From Microbacteriaceae bacterium (GTDB taxonomy: Bacteria > Actinomycetota > Actinomycetes > Actinomycetales > Microbacteriaceae), in NCBI GenBank assembly GCA_014378715.1, contig JACMNE010000128.1, positions 1-61,404 on the forward strand: a stretch of DNA of 61,404 nucleotides, in the 5' to 3' direction. A program made the position numbers and the translations under genes. Of the stretch, positions 44,591 through 53,570 are shown in pieces; position 1 is the stretch's first letter; every line of letters begins with the position of its first letter. The notes beneath the pieces are model-generated. The model did no database searches and had not been told where the DNA came from. It worked only from the letters and a program-made list of their open reading frames with translations.

Positions 44591-46018
44591 GTGAGTGCCC
44601 GCAATCGGCTCGTCATCGGCCTCCTCCTCGCCTCGGCGTTCGTCGTGATCCTCAACGAGACGATCATGGGCGTGGCCCTGCCGGAGCTCATGATCGACCT
44701 GAGCATCACGGCCACCGCGGCGCAGTGGCTCACCACCGCATTCCTGCTGACCATGGCCACCGTGATCCCGATCACCGGGTTCCTGCTGCAGCGCTTCACC
44801 ACCCGCCCCGTCTTCATCACGGCCATGTCGATGTTCAGCCTCGGCACGCTCATCGCGGCGCTCGCGCCCGGCTTCGAGGTGCTGCTGGTCGGGCGCGTCA
44901 TCCAGGCGGTCGGCACGGCCATCATGATGCCGCTGCTGATGACCACGGTGCTGAACCTGGTGCCGGCGGAGTCACGTGGACGCATGATGGGGAACATCGC
45001 CATCGTCATCTCCGTCGCGCCCGCGATCGGGCCGACGATCTCCGGCATCATCCTCAACTCCCTCGAATGGCGCTGGATGTTCATCATCGTGCTGCCCATC
45101 GCCCTCACCGCGCTCGCGCTCGGCGTCGCCAAGATCCAGAACGTCTCGACCCCGAAGGCGACGCGGCTCGACGTGCCCTCCGTCATCCTCGCCGCCTTCG
45201 GGTTCGGCGGCCTGGTCTATGGGCTCAGCAACCTCGGCGAGGCAGCGGCCGAGATGGGTCCGATCGCCGGCTGGGGACCGCTCTGCGTGGGCGTCATTGC
45301 CCTCCTGCTGTTCGTGCAGCGCCAGCTCCGCCTGCAGAAGACCGACAGCGCCCTGCTCGACCTGCGCACCTTCACGTCGCGCAACTTCACCCTGTCGACC
45401 ACGATGCTGGCGATCAGCATGATGGCGCTGTTCGGCACGATCATCCTGCTTCCCCTGTTCACGCAGACCGCGCTCGGGCTCGACACCCTCACCACCGGGC
45501 TGCTGCTGCTGCCCGGCGGACTGATCATGGGATCGATGGCGCCGTTCGTCGGCCGCGCCTTCGACCGCTTCGGCCCGCGCCTGCTACTCGTGGCCGGGTC
45601 TCTGCTGGTCAGCTCGGCGTTCTTCTCTATGTCCATGATGGACGACACCACGTCGATCTGGCGGGTGCTGCTCGGCCACATGACACTGAGCGCCGGACTC
45701 GCACTGCTGTTCACCCCGCTGTTCAGCGCCGGCCTCGGCTCGCTCCCCCGGTCGCTGTACTCGCACGGCAGCGCCACGGTCTCAACGATCCAGCAGGTGG
45801 CCGGGGCGATCGGCACCGCGGTGTTCATCGCCGTGATGACGACCCAGTCCGCCGCACTGCTGGCGACCGGGGCCGGGGACACCGAGGCGATCGCGGGCGG
45901 GATCACCACCGCGTTCTTCTACGGCACGATCATCTCGCTCTTCGCCATCCCGCTCGCCTTCCTGATCCGCCGGCCCACCGAGCCAGCCGACGGAGAGCGG
46001 ATGCCCGCCGGCCACTAG
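44591..46018 (+). CDS. DHA2-type MFS multidrug exporter
   Basis: 475 residues with 14 membrane helices, the count of the DHA2 family. Marks: LNETIMGVALPELMIDL in helix 1 (LNxTIvNVALP type), TTRPVFITAM as the loop motif, and the SVAPAIGPTISGIIL helix 5 motif of antiporters. The start is GTG 44591. Coding potential runs about 23 codons further upstream without ATG/GTG, so an unusual start (ATC or ATT near 44510-44540) is possible. Probably the target of the divergent MarR. Confidence 0.9.
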   Translation: MSARNRLVIGLLLASAFVVILNETIMGVALPELMIDLSITATAAQWLTTAFLLTMATVIPITGFLLQRFTTRPVFITAMSMFSLGTLIAALAPGFEVLLVGRVIQAVGTAIMMPLLMTTVLNLVPAESRGRMMGNIAIVISVAPAIGPTISGIILNSLEWRWMFIIVLPIALTALALGVAKIQNVSTPKATRLDVPSVILAAFGFGGLVYGLSNLGEAAAEMGPIAGWGPLCVGVIALLLFVQRQLRLQKTDSALLDLRTFTSRNFTLSTTMLAISMMALFGTIILLPLFTQTALGLDTLTTGLLLLPGGLIMGSMAPFVGRAFDRFGPRLLLVAGSLLVSSAFFSMSMMDDTTSIWRVLLGHMTLSAGLALLFTPLFSAGLGSLPRSLYSHGSATVSTIQQVAGAIGTAVFIAVMTTQSAALLATGAGDTEAIAGGITTAFFYGTIISLFAIPLAFLIRRPTEPADGERMPAGH

Positions 46019-46039
46019 CCACTCGCCCGCACGGGCGCA

Positions 46040-46074
46040 AAAAGGGCGGGCACTCGTCGAGTGCCCGCCCTTTT
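46040..46074. terminator. Bidirectional terminator
   Basis: 15-bp stem AAAAGGGCGGGCACT with AGTGCCCGCCCTTTT, loop CGTCG, with A and T runs at the ends so it works both ways. It sits between the converging exporter and aldo/keto reductase genes. Confidence 0.92.
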
Positions 46075-46084
46075 CGTATTCCGG

Positions 46085-46918
46085 TTACGGGATGTAGTTG
46101 AACTCGTCCGGGTTCGGGCCGGTGCGCTCGTCCTTGTTGAGGGCGGTGATCGCCGCGACGTCCTCTCCGGTCAGCTCGAAGTCGAACAGGTCGAGGTTCT
46201 CCTCGATCCGGCTGCGGGTGACCGACTTCGGGAAGACGATGTCGCCCCGCTGCAGGTGCCAGCGCAACACGACCTGGGCCGGCGTCTTGCCGACGCGCTC
46301 GCCGATCTCGCCGAGGATGCCCTCGTGAAGCACGGTGCCCTGCGCGATCGGGGACCAGCCCTCGGTGGCGATGCCGTGCTCGTGGTTGAACGCACGCAGC
46401 GCGTCCTGCGTGAGGTAGGGGTGCACCTCGATCTGGTTGACGGCCGGCACGGTGCCGGTCTCGTCGAAGAGGCGCTGCAGGTGGTGCGCCTGGAAGTTCG
46501 ACACCCCGATCGCGCGGACGCGACCGGTCGCGAGGATCTCCTCCATGGCCTTCCAGGTCTCGACGAAGTCGCCGACGGCCGGGAGCGGCCAGTGGATCAG
46601 GAACAGGTCGAGCTCGTCGACGCCGAGGGCCGACATGGTGCCCTCGAACGCGGCAAGGGCATCCGCTCGGGCATGGAAGCCGTTGTTGAGCTTACTGGTG
46701 ATGAAGATCTCGTCGCGCGGGATACCGGAGTCGCGCACGGCCTCTCCGACACCCGCCTCGTTGCCGTACATCTCGGCGGTGTCGATGTGGCGGTAGCCGA
46801 CCTCGAGCGCCTCCAGGGTCGCGGCGCGGGTCTCGGCGGGGACGACCTGGAATACACCGAAGCCGAGCTGGGGGATCTCGACTCCGTTGTTCAGGGTAAT
46901 CGTGGGGACGTGGGTCAT
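46085..46918 (-). CDS. Aldo/keto reductase (2,5-diketogluconate reductase-like)
   Basis: 277 residues. AKR5-type tetrad: Asp and Tyr in DTAEMYGNEAGVGEAV, Lys in FITSKLNN, His in FLIHWPLP. The family signature 2 is VNQIEVHPYLTQ and signature 3 is FPKSVTRSRIEENLD. It should reduce aldehydes or keto sugars with NADPH. ATG 46918 has GAGGAG 9 bases upstream. An upstream in-frame ATG would overlap that site. Alone in its transcript. Confidence 0.93.
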   Translation of the reverse strand: MTHVPTITLNNGVEIPQLGFGVFQVVPAETRAATLEALEVGYRHIDTAEMYGNEAGVGEAVRDSGIPRDEIFITSKLNNGFHARADALAAFEGTMSALGVDELDLFLIHWPLPAVGDFVETWKAMEEILATGRVRAIGVSNFQAHHLQRLFDETGTVPAVNQIEVHPYLTQDALRAFNHEHGIATEGWSPIAQGTVLHEGILGEIGERVGKTPAQVVLRWHLQRGDIVFPKSVTRSRIEENLDLFDFELTGEDVAAITALNKDERTGPNPDEFNYIP

Positions 46919-47087
46919 TGCGCGAATCTCCTCGGGTTGGGCGGGCACCGTTCAGGCGCACAGTCGCCGTCGTGGGAAACAGTATGCGGCCCCCGACTCA
47001 TTCCCGATACCGCCCCCTGATTCCCACGTGCCCGCTTGAAACCGCATCTGCGGGGCAGAACCGCGTGTTTCTCCTCAAATGCGGACG

Positions 47088-47093
47088 TATCAT
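47088..47093 (+). promoter_or_regulatory. -10 element (TATCAT) of the molybdate unit, predicted leaderless start
   Basis: TATCAT, six bases (CGAGTC), then ATG at 47100. It fixes the start of the regulator gene and is the only promoter visible for modABC. Confidence 0.5.
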
Positions 47094-47099
47094 CGAGTC

Positions 47100-47546
47100 A
47101 TGGCCCAACTCCGCGTGAAAGATGCCGCCCACTACCTCGGGGTCAGTGACGACACCGTCCGTCGCTGGATCGAGAGCGGCGCCCTCACCAACGGACTCGA
47201 CGAGTCCGGGCGCACCGTCGTCGACGGGCTGGAACTGGCCAGGCTCGCCAGGTCGAACGCCGTGCTGCCCGACGATCCGTCCGGCATCGGCCGCTCGGCA
47301 CGTAACCGCTTCGTGGGACTCGTGACCGCCGTCACCATGGACACCGTCATGGCCCAAGTCGAGATCCAGTGCGGACCGCACCGGATCGTGTCGCTGATGA
47401 GCAGCGAGGCGGTGCGCGAGCTCGGACTCGAACCCGGCTCGGTCGCCATCGCCGTGGTCAAGGCCACCACCGTCATCGTCGAGACCCCCGCGAGGGTCGA
47501 GAGCCCCTCAAAAGGCGAGAGCCCCGCAAGAAGGGCCGACCAGTGA
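47100..47546 (+). CDS. HTH-TOBE protein, probable molybdate-responsive regulator
   Basis: 148 residues in two parts. Residues 1-35 are an excisionase/MerR-type [27 protein letters not shown]. Residues about 70-135 form a TOBE/Mop domain: [20 protein letters not shown] and [20 protein letters not shown], the molybdate-binding fold. It overlaps modA by GTGA, so it likely senses molybdate and represses its own operon, as ModE does in proteobacteria, though it has only one TOBE and a different HTH. Confidence 0.87.
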   Translation: MAQLRVKDAAHYLGVSDDTVRRWIESGALTNGLDESGRTVVDGLELARLARSNAVLPDDPSGIGRSARNRFVGLVTAVTMDTVMAQVEIQCGPHRIVSLMSSEAVRELGLEPGSVAIAVVKATTVIVETPARVESPSKGESPARRADQ

Positions 47547-48304
47547 ACGTCCGCCTCCCTGCCGCCGCCGCGCTGATCGCGCTCGGCCTGACCGCCTGCT
47601 CCGGCCCCGCCGCCCCCGCCCCCGTGGGCGACGCCCTCTCCGGCACGATCGTCGTCTACGCCGCCGCCTCCCTCACCGCGACCTTCACCACGTTGGCCGC
47701 CGACTTCGAGGCCGACCACCCGGGCACCACCGTCACGCTCAACTTCGCCGGATCCTCCGACCTGGCCACCCAGATCACCGAGGGGGCGCCAGCCGACGTC
47801 TTCGCGACCGCCGACAAGAAGAACATGGCGAAGGTGACCGGCGCGGGGCTCGCCGCGGGCACCCCGATGGACTTCGCGACCAACACCCTCGAGATCGCGG
47901 TACCCCCCGACAACCCGGCCGGCGTCACCTCCCTCGCCGACCTCGCGAGTGCCGGCGTGACCACCGTCGTCTGCGCCCCCCAGGTTCCCTGCGGCGCGGC
48001 GACCGCCGCGGTCATGGCCACCGCCGGTCTCTCCCTCACCCCCGCGAGCGAGGAGTCCTCCGTCACCGACGTGCTCGGCAAGATCACCTCCGGAGAAGCG
48101 GATGCCGGCCTTGTCTACGTGACCGACGTGCGCACCGCGGGCGACGCGGTCCTGGGCATCGAGTTCCCCGAGTCGTCCTCCGCCGTCAACACTTATCCGA
48201 TCGTCGCCGTGACCGACGGTGCCCTCGCCGCGGCCTTCGTGGAGTACGCGACGGGGTCGGCAGCGCGCGACGTGCTCGCCGCCGCCGGGTTCGGCGCCCC
48301 CTGA
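47543..48304 (+). CDS. modA: Molybdate ABC transporter, substrate-binding lipoprotein
   Basis: 253 residues. A signal peptide with lipobox LTAC puts the lipidated Cys at 19. The mature part has [20 protein letters not shown], then [29 protein letters not shown] (given in outline, residues about 65-95), the ModA oxyanion-binding opening. It captures molybdate (or tungstate) outside the membrane. The start is GTG 47543, overlapping the regulator stop. The stop at 48302-48304 is followed by modB with no clear start codon. Confidence 0.94.
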   Translation: MNVRLPAAAALIALGLTACSGPAAPAPVGDALSGTIVVYAAASLTATFTTLAADFEADHPGTTVTLNFAGSSDLATQITEGAPADVFATADKKNMAKVTGAGLAAGTPMDFATNTLEIAVPPDNPAGVTSLADLASAGVTTVVCAPQVPCGAATAAVMATAGLSLTPASEESSVTDVLGKITSGEADAGLVYVTDVRTAGDAVLGIEFPESSSAVNTYPIVAVTDGALAAAFVEYATGSAARDVLAAAGFGAP

Positions 48305-48420
48305 GCATCGGAGCTGACCGCCCGGTCACCGGAAGGCTGGCCATCGGGAGGCAGGGCGCCGGCGCGCAGCCCACAGGCGCACGCGGTGCCGGGCGACCAC
48401 TGATCGGCATACCGCGCTGG

Positions 48421-49188
48421 GTGGTGGCGGTCGCCGTGGTCGGCGCCGCCCTCGTGGTGCTGCCGCTGGTCGCCATCGTCGCTCGCGTCGACTGGGCGCA
48501 CTTCGTGCCCCTGATCACGAGCGAGTCGTCGCTGGCCGCGCTCAGCCTGGGCCTGCGCACCTCCCTCGCCGCGACCGCCCTCTGTGTGCTCCTCGGCGTG
48601 CCGCTCGCACTCACCCTCGCCCGCACTTCCTTCCGGGGGCAGCGGATACTCCGTGCTCTCGTGCTTCTGCCGCTGGTACTGCCGCCCGTGGTCGGCGGCC
48701 TCGCGCTGCTCTACACCTTCGGCAGGCGCGGAATGCTCGGCGCCCCGCTCCGGGAGCTCGGCGTCGACATCGCCTTCTCCCCCACCGCCGTGGTTCTCGC
48801 GCAGACTTTCGTCGCGATGCCGTTCCTCGTCGTCAGCCTCGAGGGCGCCCTGCGCACGGTCGGCACCCGCTACGAGGCGGTCGGGGCGACCCTCGGCGCC
48901 CGGCCGACGACCGTGCTGCGGCGGGTGACCCTCCCGCTCGTGCTCCCGGCGCTCGTCTCCGGGGCGGTGCTCTCCTTCGCCCGCGCTCTCGGCGAGTTCG
49001 GGGCGACCCTCACCTTCGCCGGGAGCCTCCAGGGCACGACCCGCACCCTTCCCCTGGAGATCTACCTGCAGCGCGAGACTGACCCCGATGCGGCCGTCGC
49101 CCTGTCGTTGGTGCTGGTCGTCGTCGCGGTGGTCATTGTCGCCGTGACCTACCGCGGCCGCGGATCGCTGATGGGGAGGACCGGATGA
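48421..49188 (+). CDS. modB: Molybdate ABC transporter permease
   Basis: 255 residues as annotated from GTG 48421. It has five or six helices and the EAA loop [27 protein letters not shown], which contacts ModC. The opening helix is [22 protein letters not shown]. Coding potential runs upstream with PLIGIPRW and no stop, to a CTG at 48301 that overlaps the modA stop as CTGA, the same 4-base pattern as its neighbours. The true start may therefore be that CTG. The stop overlaps modC by ATGA. Confidence 0.9.
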   Translation: MVAVAVVGAALVVLPLVAIVARVDWAHFVPLITSESSLAALSLGLRTSLAATALCVLLGVPLALTLARTSFRGQRILRALVLLPLVLPPVVGGLALLYTFGRRGMLGAPLRELGVDIAFSPTAVVLAQTFVAMPFLVVSLEGALRTVGTRYEAVGATLGARPTTVLRRVTLPLVLPALVSGAVLSFARALGEFGATLTFAGSLQGTTRTLPLEIYLQRETDPDAAVALSLVLVVVAVVIVAVTYRGRGSLMGRTG

Positions 49189-50303
49189 CCCTCTCCCTGC
49201 GCCTGCGGGTGGACACCCGCGACGTCGACCTCGACCTCCAGGTCGCGGCGGGCGAGACCGTGGCGATCCTCGGCCCCAACGGCGCGGGCAAGTCGACGCT
49301 GCTCGAGGCAGCGGCCGGCCTCGTGCGTCCGGACGCCGGCCGGGCCGAGCTCGACGGCCGGGTGCTCTTTGCCCTGGGGTCGGGCGAGCCGGATCGATGG
49401 CTGCCCCCGCACGAGCGCGGCATCTCCCTGCTCGCCCAGGAAGCACTGCTCTTCCCGCACCTCAGCGTGCTGGACAACGTCGCCTTCGGACCCCGGAGCG
49501 CCGGGGCAAGCACCCGCGAGGCACGCCGTCGCGCCGCAGAGTGGCTGGCGGAGGTCGACGGCAGCGAGTTCGCCGACCGCCGGCCGGGCGGCCTCTCCGG
49601 GGGCGAGGCGCAGCGCATCGCGGTGGCCCGTGCCCTCGCCTCCGAGCCCCGGCTGCTGCTGCTCGACGAGCCTCTCGCCTCCCTCGACGTGTCGGTCGCC
49701 CCGGCGCTGCGGCGGATGCTACGCCGGGTGCTCGCCGGGCGCAGCGCCATCCTCGTGACCCATGACGCCCTTGACGCCTATACCCTCGCCGACCGGGTGG
49801 TGGTGATCGAGGGCGGACGCATCGTCGAGCAGGGGGCGACCCGTCAGGTGCTCGAGCGCCCGCGCAGCGCCTTCGCGGCACGCATCGCCGGCCTCAACGT
49901 CCTCGCCGGGTCTCGGACGGCCGACGGCCTGCGGCTGCCGGACGGCACAGGGATCACGATCGGCGACCCGGCCCCGGCACCGCTCGGCGCCCCCGTGATC
50001 GCCGCCATCCGACCGCTCGCGGTTACCGTCGACACCGCGCCAGCCGGACGTGCCACGGATGCGCCCGTCGGACGCACAACCGGACTCACCGCCAGACTCG
50101 ACAACACCATCCGCGGCACCGTGCACGACCTCGAGCCGCGCGGCGACGTCATCCGGGTGAGTTCCGGGCTGCTCTCGGCCGATATCTCCCCCGCGGTCGC
50201 CGCCGACCTCGACCTGGCCGTCGGCGACACCGTCTGGTTCCGGTTCGACGGCGCCGACGCCGTCCTCTACCCGGCGGGCACCGGTTCCGGCCATCAGAAA
50301 TAA
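49185..50303 (+). CDS. modC: Molybdate ABC transporter ATPase
   Basis: 372 residues. ABC ATPase: Walker [11 protein letters not shown], signature LSGGEAQR, Walker [14 protein letters not shown]-loop VTHDALDA. After residue 230 comes a TOBE domain ([19 protein letters not shown] and [14 protein letters not shown]) that in this family binds molybdate and gives feedback. With modA and modB this makes a complete importer, so the cell has molybdoenzymes, although none is in the window. Confidence 0.94.
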   Translation: MTLSLRLRVDTRDVDLDLQVAAGETVAILGPNGAGKSTLLEAAAGLVRPDAGRAELDGRVLFALGSGEPDRWLPPHERGISLLAQEALLFPHLSVLDNVAFGPRSAGASTREARRRAAEWLAEVDGSEFADRRPGGLSGGEAQRIAVARALASEPRLLLLDEPLASLDVSVAPALRRMLRRVLAGRSAILVTHDALDAYTLADRVVVIEGGRIVEQGATRQVLERPRSAFAARIAGLNVLAGSRTADGLRLPDGTGITIGDPAPAPLGAPVIAAIRPLAVTVDTAPAGRATDAPVGRTTGLTARLDNTIRGTVHDLEPRGDVIRVSSGLLSADISPAVAADLDLAVGDTVWFRFDGADAVLYPAGTGSGHQK

Positions 50304-50331
50304 TCCCCGCTCGCCCCACGTTGTGCCCCAC

Positions 50332-50769
50332 ATGGCACTCACAGGAGAATACGAACCGAGCACCTCCACCTGGGCCCGCGAGCAGGCGGAACTCTACGAA
50401 TCGTCCGGCGGCCTGGAGGGAACCACCCTCCGCGGGATGCCGGTCATCATCCTCACCTCTGTCGGCGCGAAATCAGGCAAGCTGCGCAAGACCGCGCTGA
50501 TGCGGGTCGAGCACAGCGGCGCCTACGCCGTCGTCTCCTCGCTCGGCGGCGCCCCGAAACATCCGGTCTGGTACTTCAACCTTCTTGCCCACCCACAGGT
50601 CGAGCTGCAGGACGGCCCCGTGAAGCACGGGTACACCGCACGTCTGGTCGACGGGGCCGAGAAGACACTGTGGTGGGAGCGCTCGGTCGCCGCGTTCCCG
50701 GACTACGCCGACTACCAGGAGAAGACCGATCGCGAGATCCCGGTGTTCGTGCTCGAGCGCACCGACTGA
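50332..50769 (+). CDS. Nitroreductase/deazaflavin (F420)-dependent oxidoreductase, Ddn type
   Basis: 145 residues. The Ddn/FDOR family marks are [18 protein letters not shown] (the GxKSGKxRxTPL motif) and [21 protein letters not shown]. This fold uses reduced F420 to reduce nitro or quinone compounds. The genome should therefore make F420, and the F420-type remnant at 37207 agrees. I chose ATG 50332. A GTG nine bases earlier is possible. It follows modC by 28 bases. Confidence 0.93.
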   Translation: MALTGEYEPSTSTWAREQAELYESSGGLEGTTLRGMPVIILTSVGAKSGKLRKTALMRVEHSGAYAVVSSLGGAPKHPVWYFNLLAHPQVELQDGPVKHGYTARLVDGAEKTLWWERSVAAFPDYADYQEKTDREIPVFVLERTD

Positions 50770-50781
50770 GCGCTTGTTTCG

Positions 50782-50787
50782 TATGCT
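50782..50787 (+). promoter_or_regulatory. -10 element (TATGCT), predicted leaderless start of serine hydrolase
   Basis: TATGCT, six bases (GGCGAC), then ATG at 50794, with no ribosome site between. Confidence 0.5.
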
Positions 50788-50793
50788 GGCGAC

Positions 50794-52254
50794 ATGACAC
50801 CCCGCACCCCGCTGCCGCGCAGCACCCCTGAAGCGCAGAACGTGGCGTCCGCCGCCATCTCGGAGTTCCTGCGCGTCGCCGACCGCGACCTGCACGACCT
50901 GCACAGCCTGATGATCCTCAGCCACGGCTCGGTGATCGCCGAGGGCTGGTGGGCCCCGTTCGCGCGCGACCTGCCGCACAAGATGTTCTCGGTGTCGAAG
51001 AGCTTCACGGCGATGGGCGTCGGGTTCGCGATCGACGAGGGCGCCCTCACCCTGGATGACCTCGTCGTCGACCTACTGCCGAACGACCTCCCGCCGGTCG
51101 TGAGTGCGAACCTGGCGGCGATGACCGTGCGCCACCTGCTCACGATGACGACCGGCCACGGGGAGGACACGATGGCCACTCTCACCTCCACCGAGCACAA
51201 CTGGTCGCGCGCGATCCTCTCCGCGCCGGTGGCCCTGGCCCCGGGCAGCACCTTCGTCTACAACAGCGGCGCCACCTACCTGCTGTCGGCTATCCTGCAG
51301 TCACTCACAGGCGAACGGCTGCTCGACTACCTCACCCCTCGGCTCCTCGACCCGCTCGGTATCGTCGGCGCCGCCTGGGAGGCCTGCCCGCGCGGCATCG
51401 ATACCGGCGGCTGGGGCCTCAACATCACCACGGAGGACATGGCGCTCTTCGGCCAGCTGCTCCTGCAGCGGGGGGCCTGGAACGGCGCGAGCATCATGCC
51501 GTCCGGCTGGGTCGACGAGGCGACCGCCTTCCAGGTGCCGAACGAGCTCGAGGGCGAGGACGCCGACCACACCCTCGGCTACGGCTACCAGTTCTGGCGC
51601 AGCCAGCACGGTGCCTACCGCGCCGACGGGGCGTTCGGGCAGATGATCATCGTGCTGCCAGAGGCCCAGTCCGTGGTGGTCATGACCTCAGGACTGCCCG
51701 ACACCCAGCCCGCCCGCGACGCCGTCTGGGAGCACCTGCTGCCCGCCCTGTCGGGAGACGTGCCTCTTCCAGCGGATGCCGCGGCCCCCGCAGCACTGCG
51801 CGGGCAGCTCGCACGCCTCGAGGTGCGGCACCCTGCGGCGGTGCCCGCTCCCGGTCTCGCGGATCGGGTCGCCGGCATCCGCTTCGACTTCGATGACAAC
51901 GACGCCGGACTGGTGTCGGTGCGCCTCGAGCGGGGTTCGCTGACGGTCGCCACCCGATGGGAGGGGGTCGTCGACGACCACCCGATCGCGTTCGGCTCCG
52001 GCACCTGGGTGGCGGGGCGCGCGCCGTCGGTCGATGTGATGACGAACGGAGAGCAGACCGATATGGCGGCCAGCGGCGCCTGGGTGGCTCCCGACACCTT
52101 CGCGGTGACGATGCAGTTCACCCGCGAGCCGTTCGCGGTGACCTTCTCACTGCGGTTCAGTGCCAACGTCGTGGAGCTCACGATGACGCAGAACGTGTCG
52201 TTCCTCGAGACCCTGATTGCGCGGGAGACCGCCCGCCGTCCCGCGAATCCCTGA
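50794..52254 (+). CDS. Serine hydrolase, class C beta-lactamase fold
   Basis: 486 residues. The SxxK nucleophile motif is S66-V-S-K69 in MFSVSKSFTAMG, and the second motif is Y-N-S in FVYNSGATYLLS near residue 150. The third motif (HxG or KTG) would be near GYGYQFWR and is not clean. The C-terminal 140 residues form an extra beta domain (lipocalin-like, DDNDAGLVSVRLERG), typical of the EstB/D-aminopeptidase group. No signal peptide, so it is likely a cytosolic esterase or peptidase, not resistance. Confidence 0.9.
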   Translation: MTPRTPLPRSTPEAQNVASAAISEFLRVADRDLHDLHSLMILSHGSVIAEGWWAPFARDLPHKMFSVSKSFTAMGVGFAIDEGALTLDDLVVDLLPNDLPPVVSANLAAMTVRHLLTMTTGHGEDTMATLTSTEHNWSRAILSAPVALAPGSTFVYNSGATYLLSAILQSLTGERLLDYLTPRLLDPLGIVGAAWEACPRGIDTGGWGLNITTEDMALFGQLLLQRGAWNGASIMPSGWVDEATAFQVPNELEGEDADHTLGYGYQFWRSQHGAYRADGAFGQMIIVLPEAQSVVVMTSGLPDTQPARDAVWEHLLPALSGDVPLPADAAAPAALRGQLARLEVRHPAAVPAPGLADRVAGIRFDFDDNDAGLVSVRLERGSLTVATRWEGVVDDHPIAFGSGTWVAGRAPSVDVMTNGEQTDMAASGAWVAPDTFAVTMQFTREPFAVTFSLRFSANVVELTMTQNVSFLETLIARETARRPANP

Positions 52255-52260
52255 CCGGCC

Positions 52261-52783
52261 GTGCGCCTCGCGCTGATCGGAGCGGCGCTGCTCCTGGTGG
52301 GCGGCGTTGCCGTCGCCACCGGGATGCTCCCCGTCGCCGACATCGAGGCCCTGGCCGAGCGGGTGCTGCCGATCCTGGCGTTCGTTCTGGCGATGACCGT
52401 CGCGACCGAGTTGATGGCCGAGGCCGGGCTGTTCACCTGAATCGCACGCCGGCTGCGTCACTGGGGCCGCGGGCGCAGTGTGGTGCTCTGGCTGTTCGTG
52501 GCGCTCGTCGCGGTGCTGTCGACGGTCTTCCTCTCCCTCGACACCACGGCGGTTCTGCTCACCCCGATCGTGGTGACCGTCGCCAGGCAGGCGGGTCTGC
52601 CGCCGCTGCCGTTCGCCCTGACGACGGTGTGGCTGGCGAACACCGCGAGCCTGCTGCTGGCACGACCGGCTGACGAAGATGAACGTGATCATCTCCTGGC
52701 GCGGATACGCCCTCTTCGGCCTCGTCGTCGCCCCGGCGACCGTGGTGCTGTCGGTGTTCGCGCTCGCCGCGACCGGAATCTGA
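52261..52783 (+). pseudogene. ArsB/anion permease pseudogene (stop, deletion)
   Basis: GTG 52261 begins VRLALIGAALLLVGGVAVA and EVLPILAF-like helix VLPILAFVLAMTVATELMAEAG. A TGA at 52438 breaks it. The same frame continues with IARRLRHWGRG, LSTVFLSLDTTAVLLTP and FALTTVWLANTASLLL, the start of an ArsB/SLC13-type transporter. At about 52665 most of the gene is gone. Another frame gives its end MNVIISWRGYALFGL and VVLSVFALAATGI. About 600-700 bases of the usual 1.2 kb are missing. Confidence 0.85.
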
Positions 52784-53204
52784 GGCCCCCGCGACACCGA
52801 CACTCCTTCGCACCGACGCCCGGCGGTATCCTGAGCGGACCACCATCCGGGAGCCCGCGTGATCAGCATCGACGACATCGACGGGATCGCCCTCAACGGC
52901 GGCATCGTGCTCGCCGTTGGCACCGATGACTCCGCCGCGGTAGCCCCGCCCCGCCGCTTGCGCTTCCAACGGTCATCATTCAGGAGTTTCGGCCGCCGCC
53001 CCTGATCATCATTCAGGAAAAGCAGATGTCGCGGATCGGCGTCACGCACAGATCGTGCGCGAACCAATGAGATGACGATTCAAAGCGCCACATCCGCTTG
53101 CCTGGCGCAATTATTCGTCGAGCGCCAGCCGGGACACCTGAATAATGAAGTGCAGGCAGGAGGCCGGGCACCCCGAACTCCTGAATGATGAAAAAAAAGA
53201 CGGG
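52784..53204. other. Intergenic, repeat-bearing, no gene recognised
   Basis: 421 bases. A GTG frame at 52859-53005 (48 codons, ISIDDIDGIALNGGIVLAVG then Arg-rich) could be the 5' stub of a lost gene. From 52973 it holds four copies of a 13-base element. A hairpin CTGGCGC/GCGCCAG lies at 53102-53128. It is more AT-rich than the rest of the window. Confidence 0.5.
52973..53191. repeat. Cluster of four 13-base repeats, two in each direction
   Basis: TCATCATTCAGGA occurs at 52973-52985 and 53006-53018. Its complement TCCTGAATGATGA is at 53179-53191. A near copy (CCTGAATAATGA) is at 53137-53148. The outermost two match over 16 bases (TCATCATTCAGGAGTT) and then CGG after a one-base shift, so the 219-bp block is bounded by terminal inverted repeats. 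No target duplication is visible. Could be a MITE remnant, a REP-like element or binding sites. Confidence 0.7.
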
Positions 53205-53417
53205 CTAATCGACGCCGATGCTCGTCGCGGGGGTCGTGATCTCCCATCGGCCGACGCTGCCGTCGCTCAGGACCGTCTCGATCTCCCGCCGCTCCGGGAA
53301 GATGATCTCGCCCGCGTGCCCGACCTGGTTGTCGATCTCCTGCGTCAGCGTTTTGAGCCGGTACACGAGCGCGGCATACGTCGAGACATCGTCGAACTGA
53401 ACGGTGAATCTGGCCAT
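53205..53417 (-). CDS. Hypothetical small protein
   Basis: 70 residues from ATG 53417 (GGGGGGA upstream): MARFTVQFDDVSTYAALVYR then LKTLTQEIDNQVG and strands with IIFPERREIETVLSDGSVGRW. An N-terminal helix and a beta-rich end. No family is recognised. It has no membrane segment. It converges with nothing and is divergent from the EamA gene. An extension of 32 codons upstream reads nonsense. Confidence 0.55.
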   Translation of the reverse strand: MARFTVQFDDVSTYAALVYRLKTLTQEIDNQVGHAGEIIFPERREIETVLSDGSVGRWEITTPATSIGVD

Positions 53418-53570
53418 GGTCCCCCCGTGATCTGAATGTTCCCACCATCGGACCGGGGCCCCGTTGCCGTCCGCTTTCCTCCAGTATCGGCCCGCCCCGC
53501 GACATCCGCTCAAGAGAATGAAAGCTCACCGAAGCGGATGGCGCGCCCCCCGGGTGAGAGGCTGGTGTCC

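Noticed and set aside
52859..53005. 48-codon GTG frame in the repeat region as a gene
   Set aside because: First half is plausible, second half Arg-rich and ending inside a repeat copy. Noted in the intergenic entry only.
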